Below are positions 4,982 through 14,200 of a DNA stretch of 16,294 bases, one piece after another. Source of the DNA: Prevotella sp. CAG:1092 (GTDB taxonomy: Bacteria > Bacteroidota > Bacteroidia > Bacteroidales > Bacteroidaceae); the NCBI GenBank assembly GCA_000436915.1, contig HF994020.1:1-16294 (forward strand), written 5' to 3'. Position numbers and translations under genes: made by a program. Positions within the stretch are counted from its first letter, which is position 1, and every line of letters begins with the position of its first letter. The notes below the pieces were generated by a model that did no database searches, was not told the origin of the DNA, and saw only the letters and a program-made list of their open reading frames with translations.

Positions 4982-7900
4982 TTACTTCACGATAACCTTG
5001 CGAACAGTAGTCTTACCATTAGCATCGGTGAACTTGATGATGTTCAAGCCACGTGTGAGGCCATTAGTGCGGCGACCGTCGATAGAGAAGTATTGTGTAG
5101 CAACAACCTTAGCGTTGTTTACATTCTCAATACCAGTAGACTCAGCATGCTTGCTGTCTGTACCGAGGTAGAAGAGCTGGAAGTCAGAAACTGTAGACCA
5201 GTCACCATTTACGGTATTATTGTTGCAGAAACCAATTCTCAAATTACCATCCTTACCAACATAAGTGTAGAGAGAGTTAGGATAGAGTTTTACATCGAAA
5301 CGCATACGAGCTGATTCGCGCTGGTCTGGCAAATAGTAAACGGTAGAGTCGTTCTTTGTATCATAGAATGTCTTCCACTTGTCACCCTCAGCACTCTGAG
5401 CCATTTCGTCGAGAACGATGATATCGCGCAATGAAACAGAATCGAGGTTAGCATAGAGCTTAGCATTGAGCTGGATAGAATCCTTAGCATAAGCAGCCTG
5501 CAAGCCCTTTTCGTCTACCCAACCGTAGCGATAGAAGCCCTGACACTTAACTTCGTATGTACCCTCTGGCAAGTTAGCGATATCCTGGTAAACATTGAAT
5601 GTACCATTGTAGCCTTCCATTACCTGGTTAGCAACACCTGGCTTAGCAGTACCATTAACGATAGTCCAGTTTTTACTGCCATCAGCGAAGTCAGGATTCT
5701 TAACAGCCCAAGTATAATCAGCAGGCTGATCGTCAGAACCGTTGACAGCCTTCATTGCATTGATAGCGAGGTTGATGGCGGTAATCTTAGCACCTACTTC
5801 CTCGTTCTTGATAGAGCCAGCGGCAACAGCGTCAGTGAGTTCCTTCTGAAGGTCCTGAGCAGCCTTCAAAGACTCAGCAGAAGCAGTCTCTGTGTTGTTA
5901 TCAATCTCTTCACCAAGCTTAGTGATAGCAGCATCCAACTCTGCGTATGCTTCAACACTTACGAGTGCAGCATCGTTAGCCTTACCGAGAGCAGAGAAAG
6001 CAGTCATCATAGCGTCACCATCCGTACCTGCAGAAGCCTTCTTTGCTGCGTCGAGAGCATCGGTGAGAGCTGTCTTAGCTGTAGCTGTCATTGGCTTTTC
6101 AGCTGTAGCAGTAGCAGTAGCGATAATATCATCGAGAACTGGCTTAACCAAAGAAGCATCGTTGCCGAGATATGTGAGTTTAAAGTCGTGGAAGAGCAAC
6201 CAACGTGAACCAGTATTGTTAGGGTCGTTAGCCTCGAAACCGATGCGCAAGTTGCCATCTACACAGAGAGCAGAAACCACATTGTTGTAGTTTTCTGGGT
6301 TCTCAGCCATAGCCTCGTAAGCAGTCTTCATAGTGTTAGGGACATACCATACAGGGTCTGTACCTACATTGCTCCATGACTCTGAAGTAGAAGGAGCCTC
6401 ATTCTCTGCGTGCCAGCCGAAGATGCTCTTTACCTTCTGTTTCTTATCACCAGCATAAATCCATGCCTTGATATCCTCAGCACCTGCTACAAACTCATTG
6501 TAAGCATCTTCAACGCCCTTAGAGCGAACGAATGCCTGAATCTCGAGTTTGTAAGCACCTTTCTGGATGCCCTTCAAGTCCTGATAGATATTAACGTTGC
6601 CTTGGTAAACTTCGCAAAGACGCTTGTCAACAGTACCACCTGCACCAGGAGTAGCACCCTCAATGGTCCAACCTGTGAAATCCTGAGCTGCATTAGGGTC
6701 AGCATCTGGATCAGAGGCCTTGGTAAAACCAGGATTAACGATAAACTTAGTAGCATCGTCGCCTGGCGTCATCTGGCTCTTGAGTTCTTTATCAACGTCA
6801 GCCTTTATCTTTTCAATATAAGCATTGATTTCTTCGATAGAGAGTTCGGTGTTACCCAACATCTCTTCGATTTCGCTCAGAGCCTTGTCAGCTACATCGC
6901 TTCCATTCTCACTCACCCAATCTTCGCACTGCGCGTAGAGAGCTGCCAAATCCTTATAAGCCTGAACGCTTGCGTGGATTTCGTCAACTGCAGGCGTAGC
7001 CTTAGCATAAATAGCCAAAGCCTGTTCCTTAGTAGTAGCAGCATTAGCCTCGTCAATCAAACCAAGAAGCTTTTTGGTATAGATAGTGCTTACAGTCTCG
7101 TCACTTGCCTCGATTTCGTCGATAACAGACTTAAGAGATGTGGTGATATACTTATAAGACTTAAGACCAGAGCCATAGTATTCAATCTTTGCATTGTCAA
7201 GACCCATCCAGTTAGCAATAGCCGAATCCTGAGCAAGACCCATCTCGATAGTATTGTTTGCGACATCGATGCATTTAGTATAAACCTTAGCATTTGTTGT
7301 TGTCAAAGGCAACTTTGTATCATTGAAGTATACATACTGCTTCTGATTAACAGCATTCTTAAGATCCAATGTATTAACGAAAGCTGCCAAAGAACACTTA
7401 TAAACGCCATTAGGCAAATCCTTTACTTCCTGATACATCTTTCCTGTATAAGCGCTAGGATTCCAGTTCTCATAGAACTTGCCATCGAAAGCCTTATCAG
7501 GGTTAGTAGCAGGATCGTCTGCAACGTTATTAGCAGTACAATTGTTCTGAGCCTTTGTTGTAGAAGTCCATCCAGAAATAGTCTCACCATTAAAGTCAGG
7601 GTTTACAATGTTAGAAGTCATATCTACAGGATTCTCTGGATCTACCAATTCTGCAATCTTATTATTCAAAGACTTAACAGCATTATTGATATCCTCTACT
7701 GTAGCAGCGCCATTGTTGAAAACTTTCTCCTCGGCAGCTAAGTCTGTAACGCCTATAGTCTCAGCCTTCTCGAGTAAATCCTTAAGAGAGTATTTCAAAC
7801 AATAAGCCTCATAGTCGGCAGCAGAAATAAACATCCACTTAGCGTCGTCGCCCATAGCAACGTCGAACCAAAGAGCGTATGTATTTGGCTGTTCTGTTTT

Positions 7901-8494
7901 ACCAGCCTCTTGCCATGTCTTACCATCCCAAAGACGGTCGTGAGTGAGGTTTACACCAAGATATTCGCCAGCAACATATTCCCATTTAGCATCAGCATCT
8001 TTGCCTTCAGCTCCATCCTGGAAAGTCTCTGGACGAGAAATAGCATAAACATTGCCACCAAGGTCGGTAATAGTCCATTCAAGCGTTGTTCCACTATTGT
8101 TAGAACCATCTACGAATGCTGTTTTATGCTCTGTGCCAGTATTTCCATCAGAGGTACGCTTTAGATAGTGATTATTCTTACCAGTTTCCTCTCCATAGAG
8201 ATAATAACGACCGTCAGAGAGTTGAGCTGCACCAGGATTTTCTTCCATACTGGTTTTAATAACATACTTAATACCTGAAGAGGCATTAACGACAGCTTGG
8301 GTTCCCCAAGACTCTCCTCTGTTAATCCAAGCCTTTTGGCCTACGTTCCATACGTAAACGGTGTCCTTAGTGGTAAGGTTAGCAAGTGCCAAACCATTAG
8401 TAGGTGCAGGCACAACCCAATTACCAGCAAGGGCAGTAGAGCTTGAAAGTGCTGCAGCAGCGGCTACAGCTGCGAAACGAAAAAATTGTTTCAT
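4982..8494 (-). CDS. Large exported modular protein with type IX-like C-terminal tail
   Basis: I do not recognise a named family for the whole 1170-residue protein. Residues 1-23 are a signal peptide ending ALA before GNW. Residues about 30-225 (VYVWNVGQKAWINRGESWGT onward) resemble a ricin-like beta-trefoil module seen in Prevotella secreted proteins. Three beta-sandwich modules follow at about 292-440, 582-777 and 926-1111, sharing NPDF/NPGF, YQD(L/I), a G-Y strand and, in the last two, DGNLRIGF with an F-L-YLG end; they look like galactose-binding-type carbohydrate modules. Helical FIVAR-like linkers lie at about 228-286, 443-575 and 779-918. Residues 1119-1170 (YFSIDGRR, GLNIIKF, TVRKVIVK) resemble a type IX sorting domain. 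No catalytic motif is seen. The likely role is surface or extracellular glycan or adhesion binding (inference). The ECF sigma gene lies 187 bp upstream. Confidence 0.8.
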   Translation of the reverse strand: MKQFFRFAAVAAAAALSSSTALAGNWVVPAPTNGLALANLTTKDTVYVWNVGQKAWINRGESWGTQAVVNASSGIKYVIKTSMEENPGAAQLSDGRYYLYGEETGKNNHYLKRTSDGNTGTEHKTAFVDGSNNSGTTLEWTITDLGGNVYAISRPETFQDGAEGKDADAKWEYVAGEYLGVNLTHDRLWDGKTWQEAGKTEQPNTYALWFDVAMGDDAKWMFISAADYEAYCLKYSLKDLLEKAETIGVTDLAAEEKVFNNGAATVEDINNAVKSLNNKIAELVDPENPVDMTSNIVNPDFNGETISGWTSTTKAQNNCTANNVADDPATNPDKAFDGKFYENWNPSAYTGKMYQEVKDLPNGVYKCSLAAFVNTLDLKNAVNQKQYVYFNDTKLPLTTTNAKVYTKCIDVANNTIEMGLAQDSAIANWMGLDNAKIEYYGSGLKSYKYITTSLKSVIDEIEASDETVSTIYTKKLLGLIDEANAATTKEQALAIYAKATPAVDEIHASVQAYKDLAALYAQCEDWVSENGSDVADKALSEIEEMLGNTELSIEEINAYIEKIKADVDKELKSQMTPGDDATKFIVNPGFTKASDPDADPNAAQDFTGWTIEGATPGAGGTVDKRLCEVYQGNVNIYQDLKGIQKGAYKLEIQAFVRSKGVEDAYNEFVAGAEDIKAWIYAGDKKQKVKSIFGWHAENEAPSTSESWSNVGTDPVWYVPNTMKTAYEAMAENPENYNNVVSALCVDGNLRIGFEANDPNNTGSRWLLFHDFKLTYLGNDASLVKPVLDDIIATATATAEKPMTATAKTALTDALDAAKKASAGTDGDAMMTAFSALGKANDAALVSVEAYAELDAAITKLGEEIDNNTETASAESLKAAQDLQKELTDAVAAGSIKNEEVGAKITAINLAINAMKAVNGSDDQPADYTWAVKNPDFADGSKNWTIVNGTAKPGVANQVMEGYNGTFNVYQDIANLPEGTYEVKCQGFYRYGWVDEKGLQAAYAKDSIQLNAKLYANLDSVSLRDIIVLDEMAQSAEGDKWKTFYDTKNDSTVYYLPDQRESARMRFDVKLYPNSLYTYVGKDGNLRIGFCNNNTVNGDWSTVSDFQLFYLGTDSKHAESTGIENVNNAKVVATQYFSIDGRRTNGLTRGLNIIKFTDANGKTTVRKVIVK

Positions 8495-8681
8495 AAGCTT
8501 AAACTTTTAAGTTAGACAATAGTTATTTAGTTATAGTGTTTTATTACACTTGTTTTTTCGGAGTATTTTTACTCCTTATTATATATTAGGTAGCTACATA
8601 AAAGTAGCGAGGTAGCATTTAAACTTTCTAAATTCCGGAGCAAATCCGATGGTAGGTAGAGAGTTTGAGTCTATAATGGCA
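8495..8681 (-). promoter_or_regulatory. Leader of the exported protein gene with two stem-loops
   Basis: On the minus strand, GGAGTA-AAAA-TACTCC (8575-8560) and AGTGT-AATAAA-ACACT (8550-8535) form two successive stem-loops 40-80 nt before the ATG. The first contains AAGGAG but is too far from the start to serve it. No full TTTG-N20-TAnnTTTG promoter is found. TACTTTTA on the minus strand near 8600 is a one-mismatch -7 candidate without a -33 box. The gene may depend on read-through from the sigma gene or on an alternative sigma factor. Confidence 0.35.
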
Positions 8682-9200
8682 TCACATGCCATAGACTTTG
8701 CGAAGAGTCTGTCTGACTTCGTTTCTTGCTCTATATAATCTTGATTCTACAGAGCGATAGCTCATGTTCAAGATTTCGGCTATCTCATTATAGCTTTTTT
8801 CTTCAAATCGGCTAAGCTCATATACCTTTCGGTTCTTATTGCTCATGCCTTCCACAATTTTCATCTCGTTGGATGCAAGTTCTGCTGTATCTAATGAAGT
8901 ATCGTGGTAGCCATAGTCAAAGATATCGGCTGTATCAACATCAGAATACATCTTGCGCACAAAAGCTCTGTGGCGAAGATAGTCTGTTCGCATACGCAAA
9001 GCTATAGTTGCAGTAATGCCTTTAACTGTTTCAAGGCGCAGGGTATCGATAGAAAGCAAGCGCACAAACACATTCTGCACCAAGTCTTTGCATTCCTCTT
9101 CAGGGATGTTGACCTGACGAAATATAGAGAATAGAGAACTTCTCATCTCCTCATATGTTGCGCTGATAGCTTGGTATTTATCTGTAACCTGCCGTATCAT
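8682..9200 (-). CDS. ECF-type RNA polymerase sigma-70 factor
   Basis: This 172-residue alternative sigma factor would direct RNA polymerase to a small gene set. Region 2 spans about 8-82, with EEECKDLVQNVFVRLL (35-50), the usual core-binding helix, and a basic segment RMRTDYLRHRAFVRK. Region 4 spans about 115-168, with the helix-turn-helix SYNEIAEILNMSYRSVESRL (136-155) and RARNEVRQTLRK. A variable acidic linker (about 86-110) joins them. There is no region 1.1 or 3, as in ECF factors. It has its own promoter (9272-9302). No FecR-like or other anti-sigma gene is next to it, unlike many SusCD-linked Bacteroidota ECF factors. A 7-bp hairpin ATGGCAT/ATGCCAT (8676-8692) overlaps its stop codon but lacks a U tract, so transcription may continue into the exported protein gene. 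Confidence 0.9.
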   Translation of the reverse strand: MIRQVTDKYQAISATYEEMRSSLFSIFRQVNIPEEECKDLVQNVFVRLLSIDTLRLETVKGITATIALRMRTDYLRHRAFVRKMYSDVDTADIFDYGYHDTSLDTAELASNEMKIVEGMSNKNRKVYELSRFEEKSYNEIAEILNMSYRSVESRLYRARNEVRQTLRKVYGM

Positions 9201-9271
9201 GATGTAATGAAACCTATGCTCACGGATGAGCTATAAACAACGATAATAGTTAAATTTGTTATTAGGTGTTG

Positions 9272-9302
9272 CAAATTTACTCATTAATTATTTTATAACA
9301 AG
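9272..9302 (-). promoter_or_regulatory. Promoter of the ECF sigma gene
   Basis: On the minus strand there is CTTG (9302-9299, one mismatch to TTTG), 19 bases, then a perfect -7 box TAAATTTG (9279-9272). The predicted leader to the ATG at 9200 is about 65-70 nt. It resembles a housekeeping promoter with a weaker -33 box. The rest of 9303-9413 shows no supported feature. Confidence 0.65.
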
Positions 9303-9413
9303 GATTTTTGCTATAAAACTTCAAATTTTAACATAAATAGTAAAAATGCGTGACGTAGAATAAGTATAAAGTATAAGAAATGAAAACTGAAAGTGTCATT
9401 ATAGAGCTAACAC

Positions 9414-9444
9414 AAAAAAAGAGCATGCCTTTCGACATGCTCTT
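9414..9444 (-). terminator. Intrinsic terminator of the FAS1-SusC-SusD operon
   Basis: On the minus strand AAGAGCATG (9444-9436) pairs with CATGCTCTT (9427-9419) around an 8-base loop and runs into a further T5 (9418-9414). It lies 35 bp after the susD stop. The GAGCATG stem and the CCTT/GA loop edges on the plus strand are nearly the same as in the terminator at 4922-4966. Confidence 0.85.
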
Positions 9445-9478
9445 ACTTGTATTGTTTTCATTATTACCGCATGGGCAA

Positions 9479-11275
9479 TTACTTCATTGGTAAATACCAA
9501 TTCTGCTCATCGGTGAGATCCTTAGCAACATTCTTGTGGGCAAGCTTGCGAGCAAGCCACTGACCACCATAGTTAGCACCATAGGTTGCATCAGCATTCT
9601 TATGGCGAGCCAAACGGGTGAGGTCTCCGAAGCGAGTACCCTCGAAGGCAAACTCCATAGCATACTCATCGCAAAGCAAATCCTCGACAGCATTAATGGT
9701 ATCATTCAATGTTTCACCTACTGTCAAGCCCTGTGCTGCAAGCTCGGCAAGTTTGTTGCCAACGATGGTAGACATCTGATAAGGAGACTCCTTGCCATTA
9801 GTTCTGTTTGAACCACGATAATGCAAACCATAAGAGTTTGCGAACAAGTTCTTATACTCCTCCGACAAGAATGGGAACTTAGTAGTGAGAAGTTCTCTTG
9901 TCTCAGGACGAAGATATGCAGCCTCTTCCAACGAAGTCTCAGAAATACCATCCTTTAGGATAGCGAAAGCAGCATCTGGATAGCCCATACGGTTGAGAGC
10001 CTCAGCAAGGTGCATATAAACGGTAGCTACGCGATAGATGTAGACATTACCTCCATCATACTTTGTTATGCGATTATATGTAGAATCGTCCTTTGTAGCG
10101 CTCTGAACAGTATAGTAGCGACGGATATCACCAAGACGAGTGGTTAGTACCTCAAGATAGTCTGATGATGGCTTATAGTACCAATCCTGCTGATTGCAAA
10201 GATTATAGTACTGGCTTGAAGCCTCAATCTCGCGCTCAAGGATATACATTGTGCTACCAGAAGTCTGCGACTTGTTGTCGGTGGTATCGACATCAGTAGT
10301 ATAATAGTTGTAACCAAAGAGCTTAGGAAGTTTTGTAACAGTTCCCTTCAATGAATTTACAGCCATTGGCACAACTGTGATATTCTCATTTCTGTCTGGA
10401 GACACGTTGAACATATTTCTCCAATAGTCATTAAACATGACATTATAACTTCTTGGCACAGAGAGCTTGTTAGGATAAGAGAAACTTATGTCTGGCATAG
10501 CAAAATATCCATAAGCAGGCTTCTTATTGTTGATAAGATACTGTGTATAGTATGTGGCAGCCTGTTCGTACTCGTTGCACTCAAGATACATATCACCAAG
10601 CACGAGGAGTGCAGGGAACATAATCTTCTTAGAGCTAAACTTCTTGGTTACACCGAAGTTGGTATTACCAGCATCAATGTCGCCATAGTTAGGCACCTCG
10701 ATATCCTTATACATAGCAAGCTCCGGAGCCAATGCTGCGAGCACGCCTTTCATGTCCTTCTTCTCCTTAGGCGCATTGGCCTCAGAGATGCTGGTGATAG
10801 GTGTGGTATAGAAGTCTACAGTGCCATAGTTCTTGCAGAGCTGCATGTAAGCCCAAGCACGGATGCTGAGAGCCTGCACATACTCAGGGATGGCAACCTT
10901 GTGGCTACCTGTCATGAGCATGGTATCGCGGTGAGCGATATAGTAGTTGCAGTTGTTGATGATACGATAGTATACGTATGCAGAGTCGTACTTATTGTTG
11001 GCACCAGCGGTGAAGTTGGCGAGTTCGCGAAGTGCAGTTTCTGTATACTCAGTAGTTGATGTGAGGTCACCACGCATTTCGTTGATGAGCACATTCTGGT
11101 CTATTGCCATCTGTACACCCTTGAGCATGGCAAGAGTGTAGTACATAGAGTCGGTCTTCTGATCCAAAGAAGGATTGAATACAAGCTGGCTCGACTCTGT
11201 TTCGAGAATGTCTTCACACGAAGTCGTAGTGAAGAACATTCCGAAGATTGCTGCTATTATTAATAGTTTTTTCAT
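9479..11275 (-). CDS. SusD/RagB family outer-membrane surface lipoprotein
   Basis: This is the substrate-capturing lid of a SusC-SusD importer. The 598-residue protein starts with a lipoprotein signal: MKKLLIIAAIFGMFFTTTSC with the lipidated Cys20, followed by acidic Glu-Asp, which fits the Bacteroidota surface-export signal. SusD hallmarks are the TPR-like region with IRAWAYMQLCKNYG (about 135-150), a later helix RVATVYMHLAEALNRMG, and the C-terminal FEGTRFGDLTRL (544-555), ending WYLPMK. It starts 13 bp after susC, without a Shine-Dalgarno, and is the last gene of the operon, closed by the terminator at 9414-9444. The substrate is unknown, since no enzyme gene accompanies it in this window. 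Confidence 0.95.
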   Translation of the reverse strand: MKKLLIIAAIFGMFFTTTSCEDILETESSQLVFNPSLDQKTDSMYYTLAMLKGVQMAIDQNVLINEMRGDLTSTTEYTETALRELANFTAGANNKYDSAYVYYRIINNCNYYIAHRDTMLMTGSHKVAIPEYVQALSIRAWAYMQLCKNYGTVDFYTTPITSISEANAPKEKKDMKGVLAALAPELAMYKDIEVPNYGDIDAGNTNFGVTKKFSSKKIMFPALLVLGDMYLECNEYEQAATYYTQYLINNKKPAYGYFAMPDISFSYPNKLSVPRSYNVMFNDYWRNMFNVSPDRNENITVVPMAVNSLKGTVTKLPKLFGYNYYTTDVDTTDNKSQTSGSTMYILEREIEASSQYYNLCNQQDWYYKPSSDYLEVLTTRLGDIRRYYTVQSATKDDSTYNRITKYDGGNVYIYRVATVYMHLAEALNRMGYPDAAFAILKDGISETSLEEAAYLRPETRELLTTKFPFLSEEYKNLFANSYGLHYRGSNRTNGKESPYQMSTIVGNKLAELAAQGLTVGETLNDTINAVEDLLCDEYAMEFAFEGTRFGDLTRLARHKNADATYGANYGGQWLARKLAHKNVAKDLTDEQNWYLPMK

Positions 11276-11288
11276 TGTTGCACTGTGT

Positions 11289-14200
11289 TTAGAGGTTAAT
11301 CTTCATACCGAATGTGAATGTACGGCTGAGAGCTACGTTGCCTGGGTCGATGCCCTGATAGAGCACACCGTTAGCAGCAGAGAATTCTGGGTCGCTACCA
11401 AGATACTTGGTGATGGTGAAGAGGTTGTTAGCCTCTGCCCAGATGGTAAGTCCCTGAATCCAATCGCCCTTGACAGGCACCTTGTAAGAGATGTTAACTG
11501 TTTTGAGGCGGAGATAGCTACCATCCTCTATCCAACGATCGCTGAAGCGAGCATTGCCCATAGGGTCGCCGTAGCTAAGACGTGGCATATCGGTAACCTG
11601 ACCTTCATGACGCCAACGGTTTGCCATTGCTATTGTCTGGTTATAGAAGTTGCTTCCCGACTCAAGTACAGAACGAGAATAGTTGTAAACATCATTACCC
11701 AAAGAATAGTTCAAACCAAGGGTAAGAGTGAAGTTCTTCCACATCACGCTACCGAAGATGTTACCATAGATATCAGGATTTGGATTACCGATGATGGTCT
11801 TGTCAGCCTCATCAATCTTGCCATCCTTATTGATATCTACGAAGTGCATATCGCCAGCCTTGAAATACTGCTTGGCACCAGTCTCGTCGAGATAGTATAG
11901 ATAATCGTTGTTGCCAGCAGCCTTAGCCTGAGCATCTGTAGCAAACACACCAGCAGTCTTGTAGCCATAGAAGCTACCTACAGGCTGACCTACGATAGTA
12001 GCGATATTGTCGGTACCATATATAGATGAGGTGTAACCCTGAGCATTCTTAACTCCGTCGACATAAAGTTTATCGTCGTTAGGAAGGGTCTTAATCTTAT
12101 TTTCATAGTGACCTACGCTTGCGCCCAATTCGATATTGAAGTCCTTAGAAACAACAGGCTTTGTGGTAACAGTAACCTCAAAACCTTGGTTGTCCATGCT
12201 ACCACCGTTGCTCCAATAGTTGTTGATACCAGCTACAGGGTTTTCGAAGGTCTTAAGAGTAAGAAGGTTTGTGGTGTGCTTCTGATAGTAGTTAAAGTCT
12301 ACGCCCAAACGGTTGTTGAGCAAGTAAGACTTGAAACCAACGTTCCACTGACCAGTCTTTTCATAGGTAATCTTGTCGTTACCGATGTTGTTTAGCATGT
12401 GGACAGATGTATTGTTGAGATACTGCATAACCTGGAATGAGGTGCGGGCTGCATAGTTGTTGATATCGTCGTTGCCTGTGATATCATAACCAGCCTTGAG
12501 GAGGAAGTAGTTAAGAGCAGAAGTCTTAGGGAACCACTTCTCATTGCTGATAGCCCAACCGAGCTGAACGCTTGGATAGTAAGCCCACTTAACACCACCG
12601 AGACTCAAACCATCAGCATTCTCACCGAAACGGCTACTTGACTCGAGCGACATCGCCACCTGTGCAAAGTAGAGGTTGCGATAGTTGTAGTCGATGTTGG
12701 CATACCATGACATATTCTTCCATGAATCGTCTACACCATACGACTCTTTGAACTCCATGTCCTTAGAGATGTTAGGAGTCTTATCGTTAGCGGCACTTGC
12801 ATACTGTCCCTTAGGCTGACTGTTGTCGAAGGCGAAAGAGGTATAGCGCAAACCACCATATACATCAAGGAAGTGAGCACCGAAATGCTTTGTGAACTGC
12901 AAACGAGTATCGCTCATCACGCTTGTTTCCTTAGAGAATAGAGACATAGCCATGTTTTGCACACGACCAATACCATCGATAAGGAAGGTTGGCATACCGC
13001 CTGTTGGACGATAGTAGCGCTGTGAATTACGGTTAAGTCCGTAGCTGAACACCTCCTGAAGATAGAAGTTGTCGGTGAACTGATACTTAGGAGCTATGAC
13101 AACATTAAACTCTGTGTTCTCAACACGGTTTTTATTGATACCCTCACCATTTGCAAGAAGTGCTGTAGGGTTACCAAGTGTAAGGTTTGAATTGAGCAAC
13201 GATACGAAGTCGTCAGCCTTTGAGTATGTTGATGTAAGCTGGCCAGTCTGATTGTAGGTGTAAGGATTGAGGATAGGAGCCTTGATGAGACCAAGCAATG
13301 TTGGAGACGAAACAGGCGCTGTTGTGAAATCCTCAGGTGCACCATTGTCAAACACGTTGCGATTAACCTTGGTGAACGACATATCAAAACGTGTAGAAAG
13401 TTTGCCTACGACCTGAATATCTGTATTGAAACGTACGCTCAAGCGGTTGAAGCCATTCTCCTTAGCTGTGCTCTGACCATCGGTATAACCGAGCGAGACG
13501 TTGTACATACCTACGTTGTCACCACCCTGCACATTAATATTATAATTCTGTGTCAGTGCCTCACGATAAACCTCCTTGCTCCAGTCGGTATCGTTGTGGT
13601 AGGTTTTATAGTAATATCCATTAGGATCGTCGTTGAGGAAATTCAAACGATCAAGATCGAAATGGTTGATGTTAGGGAATGTTCCCACCATCTCTGAAGC
13701 ATAAAGACGATACTGCGAAGCGTTCATCATATCAGGGAGCTGTGGCTGCAATGTTACACCTACACCTACGTTGGCATCGATGCGTGTAGCCATAGAGTGT
13801 CCACGCTTGGTAGTGATAAGGATTACGCCATTGGCACCCTTTGCGCCATAGATAGCTGCACCGTTCTTCATAACAGTAACCTTCTCGATATCCTCAGGAT
13901 TGATATTGAGCATAAGGTTGTTGTAGTCGCCATAGTGGAGAGAATTGCGAGTTGCCTGCATATCCTTTACCACGCCATCAACTACGACAAGAGGCTGTGC
14001 ATTGGTATTCAACGAGTTGATACCACGAACAAACATAGCAGCGCCATAGCCAGGACCACCAGAGCGAGTGATAGTACGAACATCGGCACCAAGGTTGTTT
14101 TCTATATCTGTCTCTACAGTCTGCGAAGTAGTGCTCTTGATCTTAGCTGTACTGTTGGCAGTAACATCGGTAGAGTTCTCATACATCTGCTTAAACTTGT

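Noticed and set aside
6410..7741. 443-residue open frame on the plus strand
   Set aside because: It lies wholly antisense to the exported modular protein, has no family resemblance and reads as Ser/Leu/Ile-rich sequence, the usual mirror of Asp/Lys/Asn-rich coding. There is no promoter or start context.
8676..8692. Hairpin over the sigma factor stop codon as a terminator
   Set aside because: The 7-bp ATGGCAT/ATGCCAT stem is perfect but no U tract follows on the minus strand, so it is not called as an intrinsic terminator.
9380..9493. 37-codon plus-strand frame starting MKTESVIIEL
   Set aside because: It runs through the susD terminator hairpin and into the 3' end of susD, with no promoter or ribosome site. 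Probably chance.
11175..11900. 241-residue open frame on the plus strand
   Set aside because: It covers the susC end, the susC-susD junction and the susD start in antisense; no recognisable domain.
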